Shown: piece by piece, positions 54,055-64,000 of the stretch | Layout of the letters: each line of letters opens with the position of its first letter | How positions within the stretch are numbered: the first letter of the stretch is position 1 | Assembly: GCA_000727475.1 (NCBI GenBank) | Contig: KL647299.1 | Coordinates: 2,139,974-2,203,973 of the forward strand | Source of the DNA: Sarcocystis neurona | Taxonomy: Eukaryota; Apicomplexa; Conoidasida; Eucoccidiorida; Sarcocystidae | Direction: 5' to 3' | DNA length: 64,000 nt | Made by a program: the position numbers and the translations under genes | The notes under the pieces: model-generated | Told to the model about the DNA's origin: nothing | Seen by the model: the letters and a program-made list of their open reading frames with translations, nothing else | Databases searched by the model: none

Positions 54055-56629
54055 CAGTGTACGCAGACGCTGCGGCGTGCACCTAGCCGGCCGATGCGGC
54101 ATATATGACGCTCCCTCGCGCGCGCTCTGTTGGCAGCAACAGCAGCAGCACGCAGAGGGGACGAGCTTTCAGCCGCCGTGCCCTCCGGTCTGATTTCTTC
54201 TGCTGAACGGCGAACAGCGCACACAGAGAGCATTGGGAGCAGCAGCGGCAGCAGCGGCGGCAGCGGATGCGCAGCTGCAGCCCTGCTGCTGCTGCTGCTT
54301 CGGCGGCTCCACCATCTGCGGTGCTGCTGCCGTAGGGGTTTGCAGCACTGCACCTGCTAGCGCAGCGGTACAATAGATATACCACGCCGCACAGACACAC
54401 ACACAAACACACACACACACACACACACAGAGCAGGAACAGCACGAAGCAGGCAGTCTGCAGCACAGCAACATCAGGGCAGCGACACAACTGCTCACGAG
54501 GAAAAGAATAATAAGGAGAAAGAGCAGTAGCAGCAAGAGAACTGAAAGATTCCGCATGGAGAAGCCTGGAAGCGGACGTGTAGGGGGGAGCGCAGGAGAG
54601 CGAAGAGTTACAGCGTAGCGGCGTGCACCGGTAAAGCAGCAGCGCAGATGCAGAGTCGGATGGCTAGTGTCACAGCAGGAAGCGAGGCAGTTGTATGATT
54701 ACGCTTCTACAAGCACACCTGTCCTAGAACGAGTAAGGCTGCAGTGTCAGGACAGGCTTTACAGAAGTTGCAGCGCTGCAGAATACGTATATATACCTGT
54801 CGGTGCGCACATTTGTACTGCCCCGAAGATACACAAGTGTACGCCCACGACGCGGAGAAACACACGTGCTTCCTGTCTATCTTTCTGTCAATAAAGAGAA
54901 CCTTCTGTTGGAAGAAAATTCCAAATGTTCGCAGGCCCGTGCACACGCCGGACCCCTGTGCAAGTTTTCCAACTGTAAACGTACGTACTTGTGTGTATTT
55001 TCGAGGAGCTGCGCGCTGCCAACAGTAAAACGATAACCGTGTTCCTTCGAAGTGCAGCACTCCCTCCAAGTGAGCAGGCACAGTGTCGGGAGAGAGGTGA
55101 CTCAAGAGACAGACCAGGTAAGGCAGCAGCCTAAACAGCATACAGCAGCGCCACCACCGGCTATACAGCGTGAGGGAAGGCGGAGCAATGCTAGCACGTC
55201 GCTCGTGCTTCAAAAACTAAGCAGGAAAGAGGAGCAGACGCTGAGTCCCGCGCGCAACAGAAGAGCGCCTGCAAAGACTGTACTGTCGCTCCTGCAGTTA
55301 AACTTCTCCTGGGGTGCGCGCCCAGCTTCGCGCGTGCGTGATCCTCTGCGTCCCTCACGTATGTACAAGGAGGAAATATCTTTGATCTTCTTCTCTTTTT
55401 TGTGAGTACAGTTACTTTCGTTGGCGTCTGCTCTACAAAGCAGCAGAGCTCATCACACAGTGTGCGCCCGCGCAACAGTTTCAACCCGAGCCGGTAGGAG
55501 GAAGGCAACAGCAGCAGCACCGGCAACAGGAGAGAAACTGTTGCTGGCGTCATCCGTATCGTAGCACAGCAGGAGCGGCTCTAGGAGAGACGAGTTTTAT
55601 GCGTGGCAGCAGCGACAGAAGCACTTGGGGCAGCGCAGCTGTGGCACAGTCCACGACGATGCCGAAGAGTCTCCTGCAAGGTAGTGGCAACAGAAGCAGG
55701 CCCGGTTGGTGGAGGGAGTGGCTGCAACAGCATGCAAGGATGTGAGCAACAGCAGCAGTTCTGTTGAGTCTAGGAAAGCAGCGAACGATCCCGTACAACA
55801 GCAGCAGAAGGAGCAGCACGCTCAGGAGCACTACACGAGCCGTGAGAGCCACAGGTGCAGCACAGTCGCTGCGGCAGAGCACCAGATCCAAGCAAGAAAC
55901 ACGCAGAAGCAGCGGCTGCACCCACGTGGACAGCGCAGGACCGCAGCCAGTGCTACAGAGCTGCATGAGGCGGAACAGAAGGAGCGAAAAGGAACAGCAG
56001 GAGCGCGTGCGACCTCGGAACGTAGTCACTTTGCTGCATGGCGAGAACTCTACCCCTACAAAAAGTGTCGAGCATTTATGACTCCCACCGTCGCGCAGTG
56101 CCAAACGGCAGCAGCAGCAGTGTAGTTGCTGCAGGATATTTATATACACGTTTGTGAGCACCCACGCACATCTTTGGCGCATGTCCTTCCGTATATGCAA
56201 TTGTAAAATCGGGAGGAGCCACACTTACATCTGTGTCTATGCGGATTTGATTTCGAGGGCACCGGCACTGGGGGAGATACATCAAAGGCGTGCACGTCTT
56301 GTAAGTGGTCAAGAACGACTACTGGGAATGCTGACGTGGCCGTCCCTTAGAAAAAGGTTAGACGGCAGCTGTAACAGAAGAAAGAAGATAGCGGCCGCGC
56401 CTCAGGAGAGCCGCAGCAGACAAACTGCGGCCCGAACTGGCGGAAGGGCGTCACCGGTGGGAGGAGAAGCGGCAATCAAATGATGGAGATGGAAAATGGC
56501 AAGGACACCAAGAGGGCGGATGAACGAATGAATGCAAGCACAAGAATCAACACGGCGGCGGCAGACTTGTCTCAGAGTCCCGGGAACAGCAGCAGCAGCA
56601 GTGGTGACAGCAGCCAACGCAGCTGTACA

Positions 56630-57161
56630 CAGAAATTGAAGCATGTTGGACCGCGACAATAGCATCCGCACAGCGGCGTCTATCTAAAAGGAGCTGTACA
56701 GAAGTGTTAGCAGACGTAGTAGCAACTACGTAAATCTGCAGCAGCACTGCGGCAGAAGCATCAGGGGGAGAATGTATTCTCTCTACAGCAGAAGCAGCGG
56801 TGCTGCAAGCGCCGCGCAAAAGCAGCAAACGCATAGCGTCACCGAAATTGGAGGGCGGTCGAATTTCGAGGAAATTGTACAGCACCGTCAAGAGAAACGC
56901 AACGGCGGAGAAATGTGGTGTTTCAGTTGCCCTTAAGGCAGTGGGGCACCCACGACTGTCCTGCAACGCTAGAAGTGGAGCCAGAAGTGAAAGGCAGGAG
57001 AGGGATTCGCCAGAGAAAGGTGCCGGAGCAGTCGACGCGGGAAGAAGCTGCATGAAAGCGGTAGCGGCAGTGACAGCGGCAGATTTCACGGGCCTGTCGA
57101 AGTCGCCGCTGCGCAGTGTTCTCTCGTCTGCGGGTCGTGCTGACGCGTAAAGCATTTGCAT
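56630..57161 (-). CDS. Exon of a helical protein, unknown function
   Basis: From an ATG at 57,161 the minus strand reads about 175 codons of well-mixed helical sequence: A-A-T-A-F-M-Q-L-L-P near 57,060, F-S-A-V-A-F-L-L-T-V-L-Y-N-F-L-E near 56,880, S-A-A-V-L-L-Q-I-Y-V-V near 56,750, and V-Q-L-L-L-D-R-R-R near 56,700. Similarity of these helices to one another suggests a repeat-helix (solenoid) fold, but no family motif was recognised. The 3' boundary is unclear; a donor may lie near 56,640. An antisense frame (56,800-57,150) looks less protein-like. Confidence 0.45.
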
Positions 57162-58099
57162 CTTTTTTTCAGAAATCGCCGTGCACGTGCTTCTCCAGCT
57201 CTTCGGAACTGGTGCACAGGCTTCGGTTTGCTGAATAAGACCTTCTGCCTAAGGCCCCGCAGGTCGTCTTTTCTTCAGTGCCGACGTCTCGAACGCGCCG
57301 GGGAGTGCCAGTTTTGTTTTGCAGGTGGAACAGCTCTCTCGTGCTCCCCGTAAGAGCAGCAGCGCACCAATTCATGGGTCACTGCCGTGCACCCACATTT
57401 ATTACATTCTTCGAGACGCGGGCGCATACACCGCCTTTCCTGCGTTCAAGCACCGTGCCTCTCTCTCTCTGTGCTGCTCCTCTACCTGTCTCTCTCTCTC
57501 TCTTTTTCCCTACGTATTTGTGCAAATATAGAAGTGGGAGGCGGGTGCGCGACTCCTGGTCTATGCAATCAAAGTGCCTAACACTAGGTGTACACATAGG
57601 TGCGGACGCCAGTAGCTCCTTCCTCTCGTTTGAGCGCGGTCGTCCGGTCAGCTATTTCTCGACGTGTGTGCGACACACTCCTTCTCTTTCTCTCGGGGCA
57701 GAACACGGCCCGCGTATCCGCGCGTCTTTCTCCTCCCCATCTCTCTCGCGGTACAGATGTATAGATTCACGTACAACGAAGGTAACTGTACGCATACATA
57801 TATATATATACAGAGAGGAAAGCACATACGTGGATGAAGGGACACAATATAAACACGCCCGACTGCAACGTGCAGTGAAAACAAGCTGCATAAATATTCG
57901 TATTTCTCTTCGGAGGTGTGGTTGGACTTTCGTGGAGCTAACCTCCCCACTATGTAGCAGTTTGTCTTACAGACGCTGACTCCGAAAGTTTCGCGCACGC
58001 GTTCCCAAAGAAAAATTATGTGCCTCTCGCACAAGCTCACACACCACACGTGCTGCCTACTTCTCCACTCTCTGTCCACAGATACGTGTATTCGCGTGT

Positions 58100-58175
58100 G
58101 TGTACACTACGTGTGCAGATGTACACATGTTGTTCCATCTGAGCAAAGTCACATACACACACACACATAGAGATT
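58100..58175. repeat. CA microsatellite and GTGTACAC elements
   Basis: Contains GTGTGTACACTACGTG and a short (CA)n at 58,150-58,167. Confidence 0.6.
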
Positions 58176-58205
58176 ACGAGGGTTTGACTGCCAGAGCTAC
58201 TGCAC

Positions 58206-58386
58206 CTCGGAGAGAACGGGTGCTTTCTCGGTTTTGCCGCCGCAGCGGACTCCTGGTGCGTACAGCACTACAGCAGCAGCTCCACGAAGACGTGAGCTTG
58301 TTTCGGCTGCAACAAAGCAGTTGTCGCTGCTGCTGCTGCTCTGCTGCTCTTCGCGCTGCTCTGCCGGCCGCCTTTTAATGGCCAGA
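58206..58386 (-). CDS. Short exon with poly-Ser, unknown function
   Basis: Acceptor GTTGCTTGCAG ends at 58,387 and donor TCCGAG|GTGCAG follows 58,206, giving one base plus 60 codons: L-A-I-K-R-R-P-A-E-Q, a Ser run, then C-F-V-A-A-E-T-S-S-R-L-R-G-A-A-A. Both splice signals are good. It probably belongs to the gene whose larger exons lie at 58.4-64 kb. Confidence 0.42.
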
Positions 58387-58399
58387 CTGCAAGCAACTA

Positions 58400-58898
58400 A
58401 CGACGTCACGCGTGCTTGGAAAGGCGCGACAGCGCAGTGCCAAAAAGAAAACGACATTTGACGGCAGGCGAAGCCGCGCCGATGCTGCAGTCCGGTTTGT
58501 CGAAGTGCCTGCTTTGTGGTTGAAAATACTGCTGTCCAGCACGCCGCTGCTACGTGCGTCGCTGCTGCTGGCATTCCTTTCGCTACTGCTGCTGGTGGGC
58601 ACTCGTAGTTGTCGTTCGAACTGTCGCTGCTCCTCCGAGGGCAATGCTGCTGTCTCTGAGACCTTTTCGACCGCAGGCACTAGCCGCTGTAGAACCCCCC
58701 TTCTACTTCTGCTACTGCTTCTACGCTGGAGAATGCGTCTTGCTGCCGCTGTTGCAACAGACGTGAGATGCTGCTGCAGCTGCAGGTGCCCACGTCCTGC
58801 TGCTGTTGCTGCTTCTCGGGGACACTGCGGCTGCGCGCCGTTGCGATGTTTGTCCTCTAGGGCACACCTAACCAAATGCTTCCAGTTGCCCTCCACGA
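58400..58898 (-). CDS. Exon of homopolymer-rich gene, unknown function
   Basis: Acceptor AACAGGATCAG ends at 58,899, then V-E-G-N-W-K-H-L-V-R-C-A-L-E-D-K-H. Gln/Arg/Ser-rich sequence follows (R-L-V-P-A-V-E-K-V-S-E-T near 58,690-58,655). The frame closes at 58,375; the donor is probably before 58,450 and is not resolved. Confidence 0.4.
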
Positions 58899-59739
58899 CT
58901 GATCCTGTTGCACTTATGGGTCCTGCTGCTCTTGCTGCTGCTTCTCCTCTTCCTCTTCCTCTACGAGTGAGCTGCCTCCGCTTTCACCAACTTCAACTTG
59001 GAGAGGCACGTAGTAGCATCTTTGTGGCGCGGGAGATTCGCGACGGTACGTATTTCTCGTGTACGTGGCTGACTTTGATAACAGCGTACACGACGGAAAC
59101 TGCCGTGATTGCAGCTGCTGCGATGTTGCTGGTCCCCTGACGCCGCTCAGTACGATCCCTCCGCTCGTTACAGGCTGCCGCAGCTGCTCCCTGCTTCACT
59201 CTCCACCACATGACGCAGCGCAGCAGTCAATCTCCTCTCATCCCCTGCAGCAGAGGACGGCGTGCGTGACGGCAGCAGCAGCAGCTCGGCAGCCTTCACG
59301 TGTCTGCTCTCTCCCTGCTGCTGCCGCGCATGCAGAGACGACAGGCCCGCAAAAAGATGCAGCCACACACACACCCACACACACACAGAGGGATACACCG
59401 CAGCTTTGCGCGGCCAGACTGCAGCGACACAAGAGCAGCAGCCAGAGAAAGACGCGGCAGCAGCAGAAATTCTCCCCCTCCTTCAAGGTGTTCCAAGTGT
59501 ATTTGAGCGGACATGCTGTACAGATGCACGGCACAGAAAGTCGTAAACAGGCCCATGTCGCGCACGTGCGCGGAAACGCAGTCGCGCGTTAGAAGCAGCA
59601 CGCGCAGCAGACTTCGAAAAAACCACGCGCATACTTCAGGAGCAGGTAAGACACGTCCTCGCTGAAAATGCAACAGCAGCAGCACCACCACGTCCGCGAA
59701 GCCTGCCACTGCAACCCACTCTTACGTGTACACACATAC

Positions 59740-60225
59740 AAATACAAATATATACACATATATATATATATATATATATGTATAGGACTGCAAGGGGGAC
59801 GCGAACAGCCTAAGGAAAGAGAAATGCGACTACCGAGACAAGACGTATGCACACAGAGACAGCAGAAGGTTCGTTCCAACTGCTCGTACGCGTGAGAGAC
59901 AGCCCCGGCGACCACCAAAGGAAACATCACGGCACAAATTAACAGCCGTAACTAGCGACGATATACGCAGCTATACGTATATAGGAGTATGAACATACGT
60001 ATATACACATGCATATACATAAAGGAGTATGGATATATATATATATATACAGGAGTATGGACACACATATATACATAGGACTATGGGCATGTACACATAT
60101 ATACATACATATACATACGTACATACATGCATACATACATGCAAGTATAAACACGCACACACACACACGCACACACACAGACACACACACACACACAAAG
60201 GGACACACGATTGTCGTATATATAC
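59740..60225. repeat. TA, CATA and (CA)n microsatellites
   Basis: (TA)n at 59,757-59,782, degenerate TATACATAGGAGTATGGA units at 60,020-60,090 and (CA)n at 60,150-60,200. It is probably an intron or intergenic spacer of the minus-strand gene. Confidence 0.85.
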
Positions 60226-60869
60226 GAGTGTCAACACCTACAGCTGGGGGCTCAGGATGCCTCGCACAGGCCCGCGCGCATCCCCCAAGTGCTACGGCGA
60301 CCAGCAAAGAAGGCCGCAGCACACGCGGCAACCGGCAGGATATCGGATTTACCGATAGTGAAGAAACAGGAAGGTCGGCAGCAGTATCTCACAGCAGCAG
60401 TCTCAGACGGTGTGACAACAGCAGCAGTGACAGCAGGCAGAGGCAAGAAATGCACACGAGCCGTGCGCATCTCGACTCCCTACTACCATCGGCGCAGCAC
60501 CAGAGGCGCGCCGGTGGCTACAACGACCGCCTCGCCGAAAGACGCAGCAGCGATCCCGGAGCTGCAGCAGGAGTAGCAGCGGCTCAACAAAAGAACGGCA
60601 GCCGCAGCGCTGCTTCGATAACAGCCGCAGCAAGGGCATCTCGAAGACGGCGGTGAGACCATCGAGACACAGTCGCAGCAGCACCACCTCATCGAGGAGC
60701 AGCATCGGCAGCAGCAGGGCACGCAGCAGGCGAGCAATAGCAGCAGAACGCCAGCAGCACCAATAGCAGACGTGTGCGGCACAACAGCAGCAGCAGCAGG
60801 AGAATCGACGTTGTTGTCCTTCTGAAGCCTGTGTGTACGGGCGGAGAGGCTCAGTTGGCGAAGTGAACC

Positions 60870-63800
60870 TTACCGTCAGCTGTCGAGAAGCTGCATGCGT
60901 CCCATCTGTTGTTGCAGAAAAGAGTTGCTGTTTCGCTTCTTCCTTTGGATCGTCGTCGCAACAGCCAACAAAGATGCCGCCCAGGGCTGCAGCAACTGCG
61001 AGCGGATCCTTCATATCTACCACACGCACAGTCTCTTCGGTTGCTGCTGCCCACGCGTGCGGGCAAATAGTAGCGTCACCAGCAAAAGCGCCTTCCACAG
61101 CAGTTTCTTCTTCTTGTTCTGTCACCGCGGAGTCAGCACCTTCTTCAACAAAACCTTCTTCTTCAGCTGCAGCCTCTTCGTCAGGAGCACCTTCTTCGAC
61201 TGCAGCTGCAGCAGCGTCACCTGGGTGGTCTTCGGCAGCAGCTTCTTTAGCACCAGTTCCTTCACCGCCAACTTCTACGACAGCAGCCTCGGCGGCGGCA
61301 GCAGCACCAGCATCAGCAGCAGGTCCCCTAGTGAGACCCAGTGTTGCTGCTGTCGTCCGCAGCGTTGACGCCGCCTCGAAAGCGCTGCGCGCTGCGACGG
61401 ACGCATGTTCCTGACTGCTTCCTGCAGGTGGTGGCGCCTGTTCATGTGAAACGGATTCAACTCCTTGGTGCTTGCTGCGCTGCGGCCGGCGTGGCTGCTG
61501 CCGCTGCCGCATCGGCTGCTGTTGCTGCTGCAGCTGCTGATATTTCTGCTGGCGGCGGTACGGCTCCTTGTCGTCTTGCTGCTGCCGTCTTTGGGTTTGC
61601 TGCGGCCCCTTCGGCTGCGTTGCAGCCGCGGAGTCTCTTTTGCCGTGGTTCATTTCACTTGGCTGCTCTCCCTCTCTCTCACCTGGCCGTACCGCCCCGC
61701 CTGCTGCTGTTGCGTGTGGCTCGAGTCTGCGGCGCCAGTCGAAGACTAGACGCTGCAGCTCGTCTTCCAGTGCAGCGTCGAACCGGCTCTTTTTGTCTCT
61801 GTCAGTAAGTCCGTCTCCTTCTCCTTCCTTTCTTTTCTTCTTCTCCCTTTCTTCTTCTTCTTTTACGCTGCTGGAGCTGCTAAGAGGTCTCACCGTGCTG
61901 CTGCGGTGATCGATCGCTTTTCGCTTCCTTCTCCCGGAGGCGTTGTTGCCTGACTGCCACCTTTCCCCCTCTCTCTCTGCGCTGCTGCTGTCGCTGCTGC
62001 TGTTTTCCCAGCAGCTGTCGCTGCTCATGCTGTTGCTGCTGCGGTCACCACCCTCCGTGCTGCTGATGCTGCTCCTTCGACCGCTCTGGCCCCCGCTGTG
62101 TGCTGTCTTTCTGTTGCTCCCTCTGCTGTTGTTGATGCTGTCCCCGCAGCACCAGGCAGCGGAAAGCCTCTGCTGCTCCACAAATTTCCCGGACACCGTT
62201 CCTGTGCCGCTGCTTCGCTGCTGCTGCTGCTCCTCCTCCACAGCAGACAGCACGGACAGCGCGCGACAGGCTTGCTGCAGCAAGCTGCTGGCATGCTGCC
62301 GCTGCTGCACCGACCAGCTGCCGCAAGGGTTGCAGCCCACTGCAGCCACTGCGGCGACCACGTGCAGCCGAAGTACAAGCAGCCAGCTGCCCGGCTTCTT
62401 CTGCATTGGCTTTCCCCTGCCGCTGTTGCCTCTGCCTTCACCGCTGTTGCTGCTGCTGCTGCAGCTGGCATCGATGTCGTTGCCGACGTCACTGTTCCTC
62501 CCGCCCTTTATCGCGCTCGCGCTACCAGGGCCGCTGCTGTTGGTAACGCAGGCGCTGCTGCTGTTGGTGAACGCGCAACGGTCACTGGTGAGCGTGATGC
62601 GCTTGTGCGCGCGACCACAGGTGAATGGACAGCTGCTGCCCTCGCTAAGAGACCTGCTGCTTCTGCTGTCGCCTGCGCTAGCGCTCCCCGACGTAGCAAT
62701 ACCGCCAGCGCTGCAGCAGCAGCCTGAGCGCCCTCGACTGCTGCTTGAAGGGTTCGTGCTGTTGCTGATGCTGCTGCTGCCACCGTCCTTCATATGCTGC
62801 ACCTGCTGCGGCCCCTCAAGCTTCAACTGTCCCCGCTGCCCGAAATCCTCTCGCTGCTCCTGCTGCTGCTCCTCGACCTGCTGCGCGACGCCGAGGACGT
62901 GTTGCTGCTCCTGCGGCTCCGCCACTGGCTCAGCCATTTTTCGTTGCTTCTTTCTCTGTTTCGGCTGCTGCTCAAATGCTTCAGAGAGCACGTGTGGCTG
63001 CTGCTGTGGTGGCCCGACCGGCTGCTGCTCGGCAACGGCCCGCAGGACGTCGCAGGCTTGCTGCAAGACACGCTCGCAGAGAGAAGTGAAAAGAGAGGCC
63101 CTCAGCAGCCAGGCAGCAGCCAGTCGTTGCTGCGACAGCAGCAGCAGCAGGCCAACCGCACACTCCTCTTCCTTTCGGCCGTCGCCGCCGCCTGGTGCTG
63201 CACTGCTGCCGCTGCTGTGGCAGGAAAGTGAACTGCTGCCACCTCCACCCTCCCCGCTGTTCGTGCCGACCCCCGGGTCGCCGTAGTTCTGCGTCCCTCG
63301 ATCCCGCTGCTGCGCCTCTTGCTGCGGCTGCTGCGCCATCTTCTGCTGTTGCTGCTGGAACTTCTGCTGCTGCTGAACCTCATGCTGCTGTTGTCTCTGT
63401 CCTCGGCTGCCACCCGCACAGAGAAGGTTGTGCGCGTAGTGATGCAGCAGCGTCACTACCCCCAGCGCGGAGACCCCGCAGTTAAGCGCTGCCAGCACCG
63501 TCTCCCTCCCCCGGCGATTGGCACCGCAGCAGTGACTGTCTGCTCCTGCTACAGACCAAGGAGCGCCGTTGTCTGGAACTGCTCCGGAAGAAGACAAATG
63601 CATGCAGCCGTTTCCGCATGCTGCTGAAGCTTCCCAACAAGGCGTTCCTCGGCTCCGCATCATGTCACTATTGCTGCTTCTTCTGACGTTTGCCGTGCTG
63701 CTGCTGCTGCTGCTGTCGGTGTTTGCCTTGCTATTGCCGCTGCCACTGGTGCAGCTGGGTCTTTGTCTGTACCGTCCACGACTGCTGCTGCTACTACCCC

Positions 63801-63987
63801 TGCTGCTGGAGTCGTCGCTGCTACTGCCGGTGCAGCGAAGTGAAGATGCTGAACTGCTGCTGCTGTAGTCCGAGGAGAGAGGAGGAGGAACGTACATCAC
63901 TCGGCAAGTAAATAAACCACAAAGCAGCGGAAACCACGACAGCACCTTCCCACACAGCGCATAGTAAGACTCGCGCCTGCTGCACAC
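60870..63987 (-). CDS. Large homopolymer-rich protein, partial at right edge, unknown function
   Basis: A minus-strand frame open for about 1,040 codons from the window edge region to the donor CTGACG|GTAAGG (last exon base 60,870). The codon at 63,987 is GTG, so the true start is upstream in another exon or beyond the window. Three structured patches sit among Ser, Gln and Ala runs: V-L-A-A-L-N-C-G-V-S-A-L-G-V-V near 63,500; Q-Q-R-L-A-A-A-W-L-L-R-A-S-L near 63,120; and S-W-L-L-V-L-R-L-H-V-V-A-A-V near 62,375. Charged linkers (E-E-E-E-R-E-K-K-K-R-K-E) and an acidic Glu/Ala region lie near 61,850 and 61,100-61,250. Strand choice follows CAG polarity and the hydrophilic frame; the plus strand gives only poly-Leu. 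Confidence 0.55.
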
Positions 63988-64000
63988 TCCACACCTCCTC

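Larger units (their letters stand above)
51675..56579. other. Region between the PhoD-like gene and the next minus-strand gene
   Basis: Holds a 20-bp minisatellite (53,061), CA/TG/TA microsatellites (52,130-52,760; 54,395-54,430), a (CG)n run near 53,612 and CAG patches of both polarities. A minus-strand candidate near 54,980-55,090 (H-L-E-G-V-L-H-F-E-G-T-R-L-S-F) ends at ACACAA|GTACGT and could be an exon of a gene upstream. It is too short to assign. Confidence 0.35.

Noticed and set aside
57325..57460. Plus-strand exon after TTTTGTTTTGCAG (V-E-Q-L-S-R-A-P-R-K)
   Set aside because: The acceptor is good and the peptide is plausible, but no donor, partner exon or family could be found and the adjacent gene is on the other strand. 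Left undecided.
61943..63286. 447-codon plus-strand Leu-rich ORF
   Set aside because: It is the CTG-sense shadow of the minus-strand homopolymer gene, with almost pure Leu/Cys/Pro composition.
1..64000. CRISPR arrays, bacterial operons, ribosome binding sites, transposases or integrases
   Set aside because: The DNA is eukaryotic in character with spliced genes. Tandem repeats here lack unique spacers, and no transposase or reverse-transcriptase motif was seen.

Overview
This window looks like nuclear DNA of a coccidian apicomplexan, most likely an Eimeria species. The evidence is a rhoptry-kinase-like pseudokinase gene, spliced protein genes crowded with homopolymer runs (Gln, Ala, Ser) written in CAG-type trinucleotides, frequent AT/CA microsatellites, and a clear split between a CAG-poor part and a CAG-rich part. 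That split matches the feature-poor / repeat-rich segment organisation described for Eimeria tenella chromosome 1. The assignment rests on sequence character and protein families, not on a database match. All gene models are read by eye from reading frames, splice signals and family motifs; no computation was run.

Layout. From 1 to about 19.1 kb the DNA is CAG-poor. It holds a minus-strand RluA-type pseudouridine synthase gene (1.0-3.1 kb), a small two-exon plus-strand candidate (3.6-3.9 kb), a minus-strand exon resembling the Coa1/Tim21 family (about 9.6 kb), a single-exon rhoptry-kinase-family pseudokinase on the minus strand (13.5-15.0 kb), and several two-copy tandem duplications. From about 19.1 kb onward CAG/CTG triplets dominate. 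A plus-strand multi-exon gene (24.1-33.3 kb, possibly starting near 22.9 kb) encodes a long Gln/Glu-rich coiled coil with a disordered basic C-terminus.

The main discovery is a minus-strand gene running from 51,674 down to 36,357. Its dispersed exons, which look like noise singly, assemble into a PhoD-like (alkaline phosphatase D type) metallophosphatase. The order is an N-terminal hydrophobic segment, an AFGSC motif, a WLGD motif, a DDND-FG / NDGG motif split by an intron, QQAFLDFLQVP, ILLLDTR, DILGEEQWQWLEQQL, LSGDVHFAEI, TTSGLTHT, RNFGLLEFDYF, then a C-terminal transmembrane helix. Splice phases agree at every junction except one. The introns hold CAG/CTG blocks of both polarities, minisatellites and an assembly gap. 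A further minus-strand, homopolymer-rich gene or genes of unknown function occupies about 56.6-64 kb and runs off the right edge.

Other features worth attention are an 12-20 bp perfect palindrome built on GTGTAC|GTACAC, found at four places and twice inside phosphatase exons where it encodes V-Y-V-H on both strands; a 15-bp minisatellite; a coding 21-bp repeat that is an exact coiled-coil heptad; an array of duplicated 3' splice sites; and an assembly gap flanked by an exact 122-bp duplication. No tRNA, rRNA, CRISPR array or mobile element could be supported.
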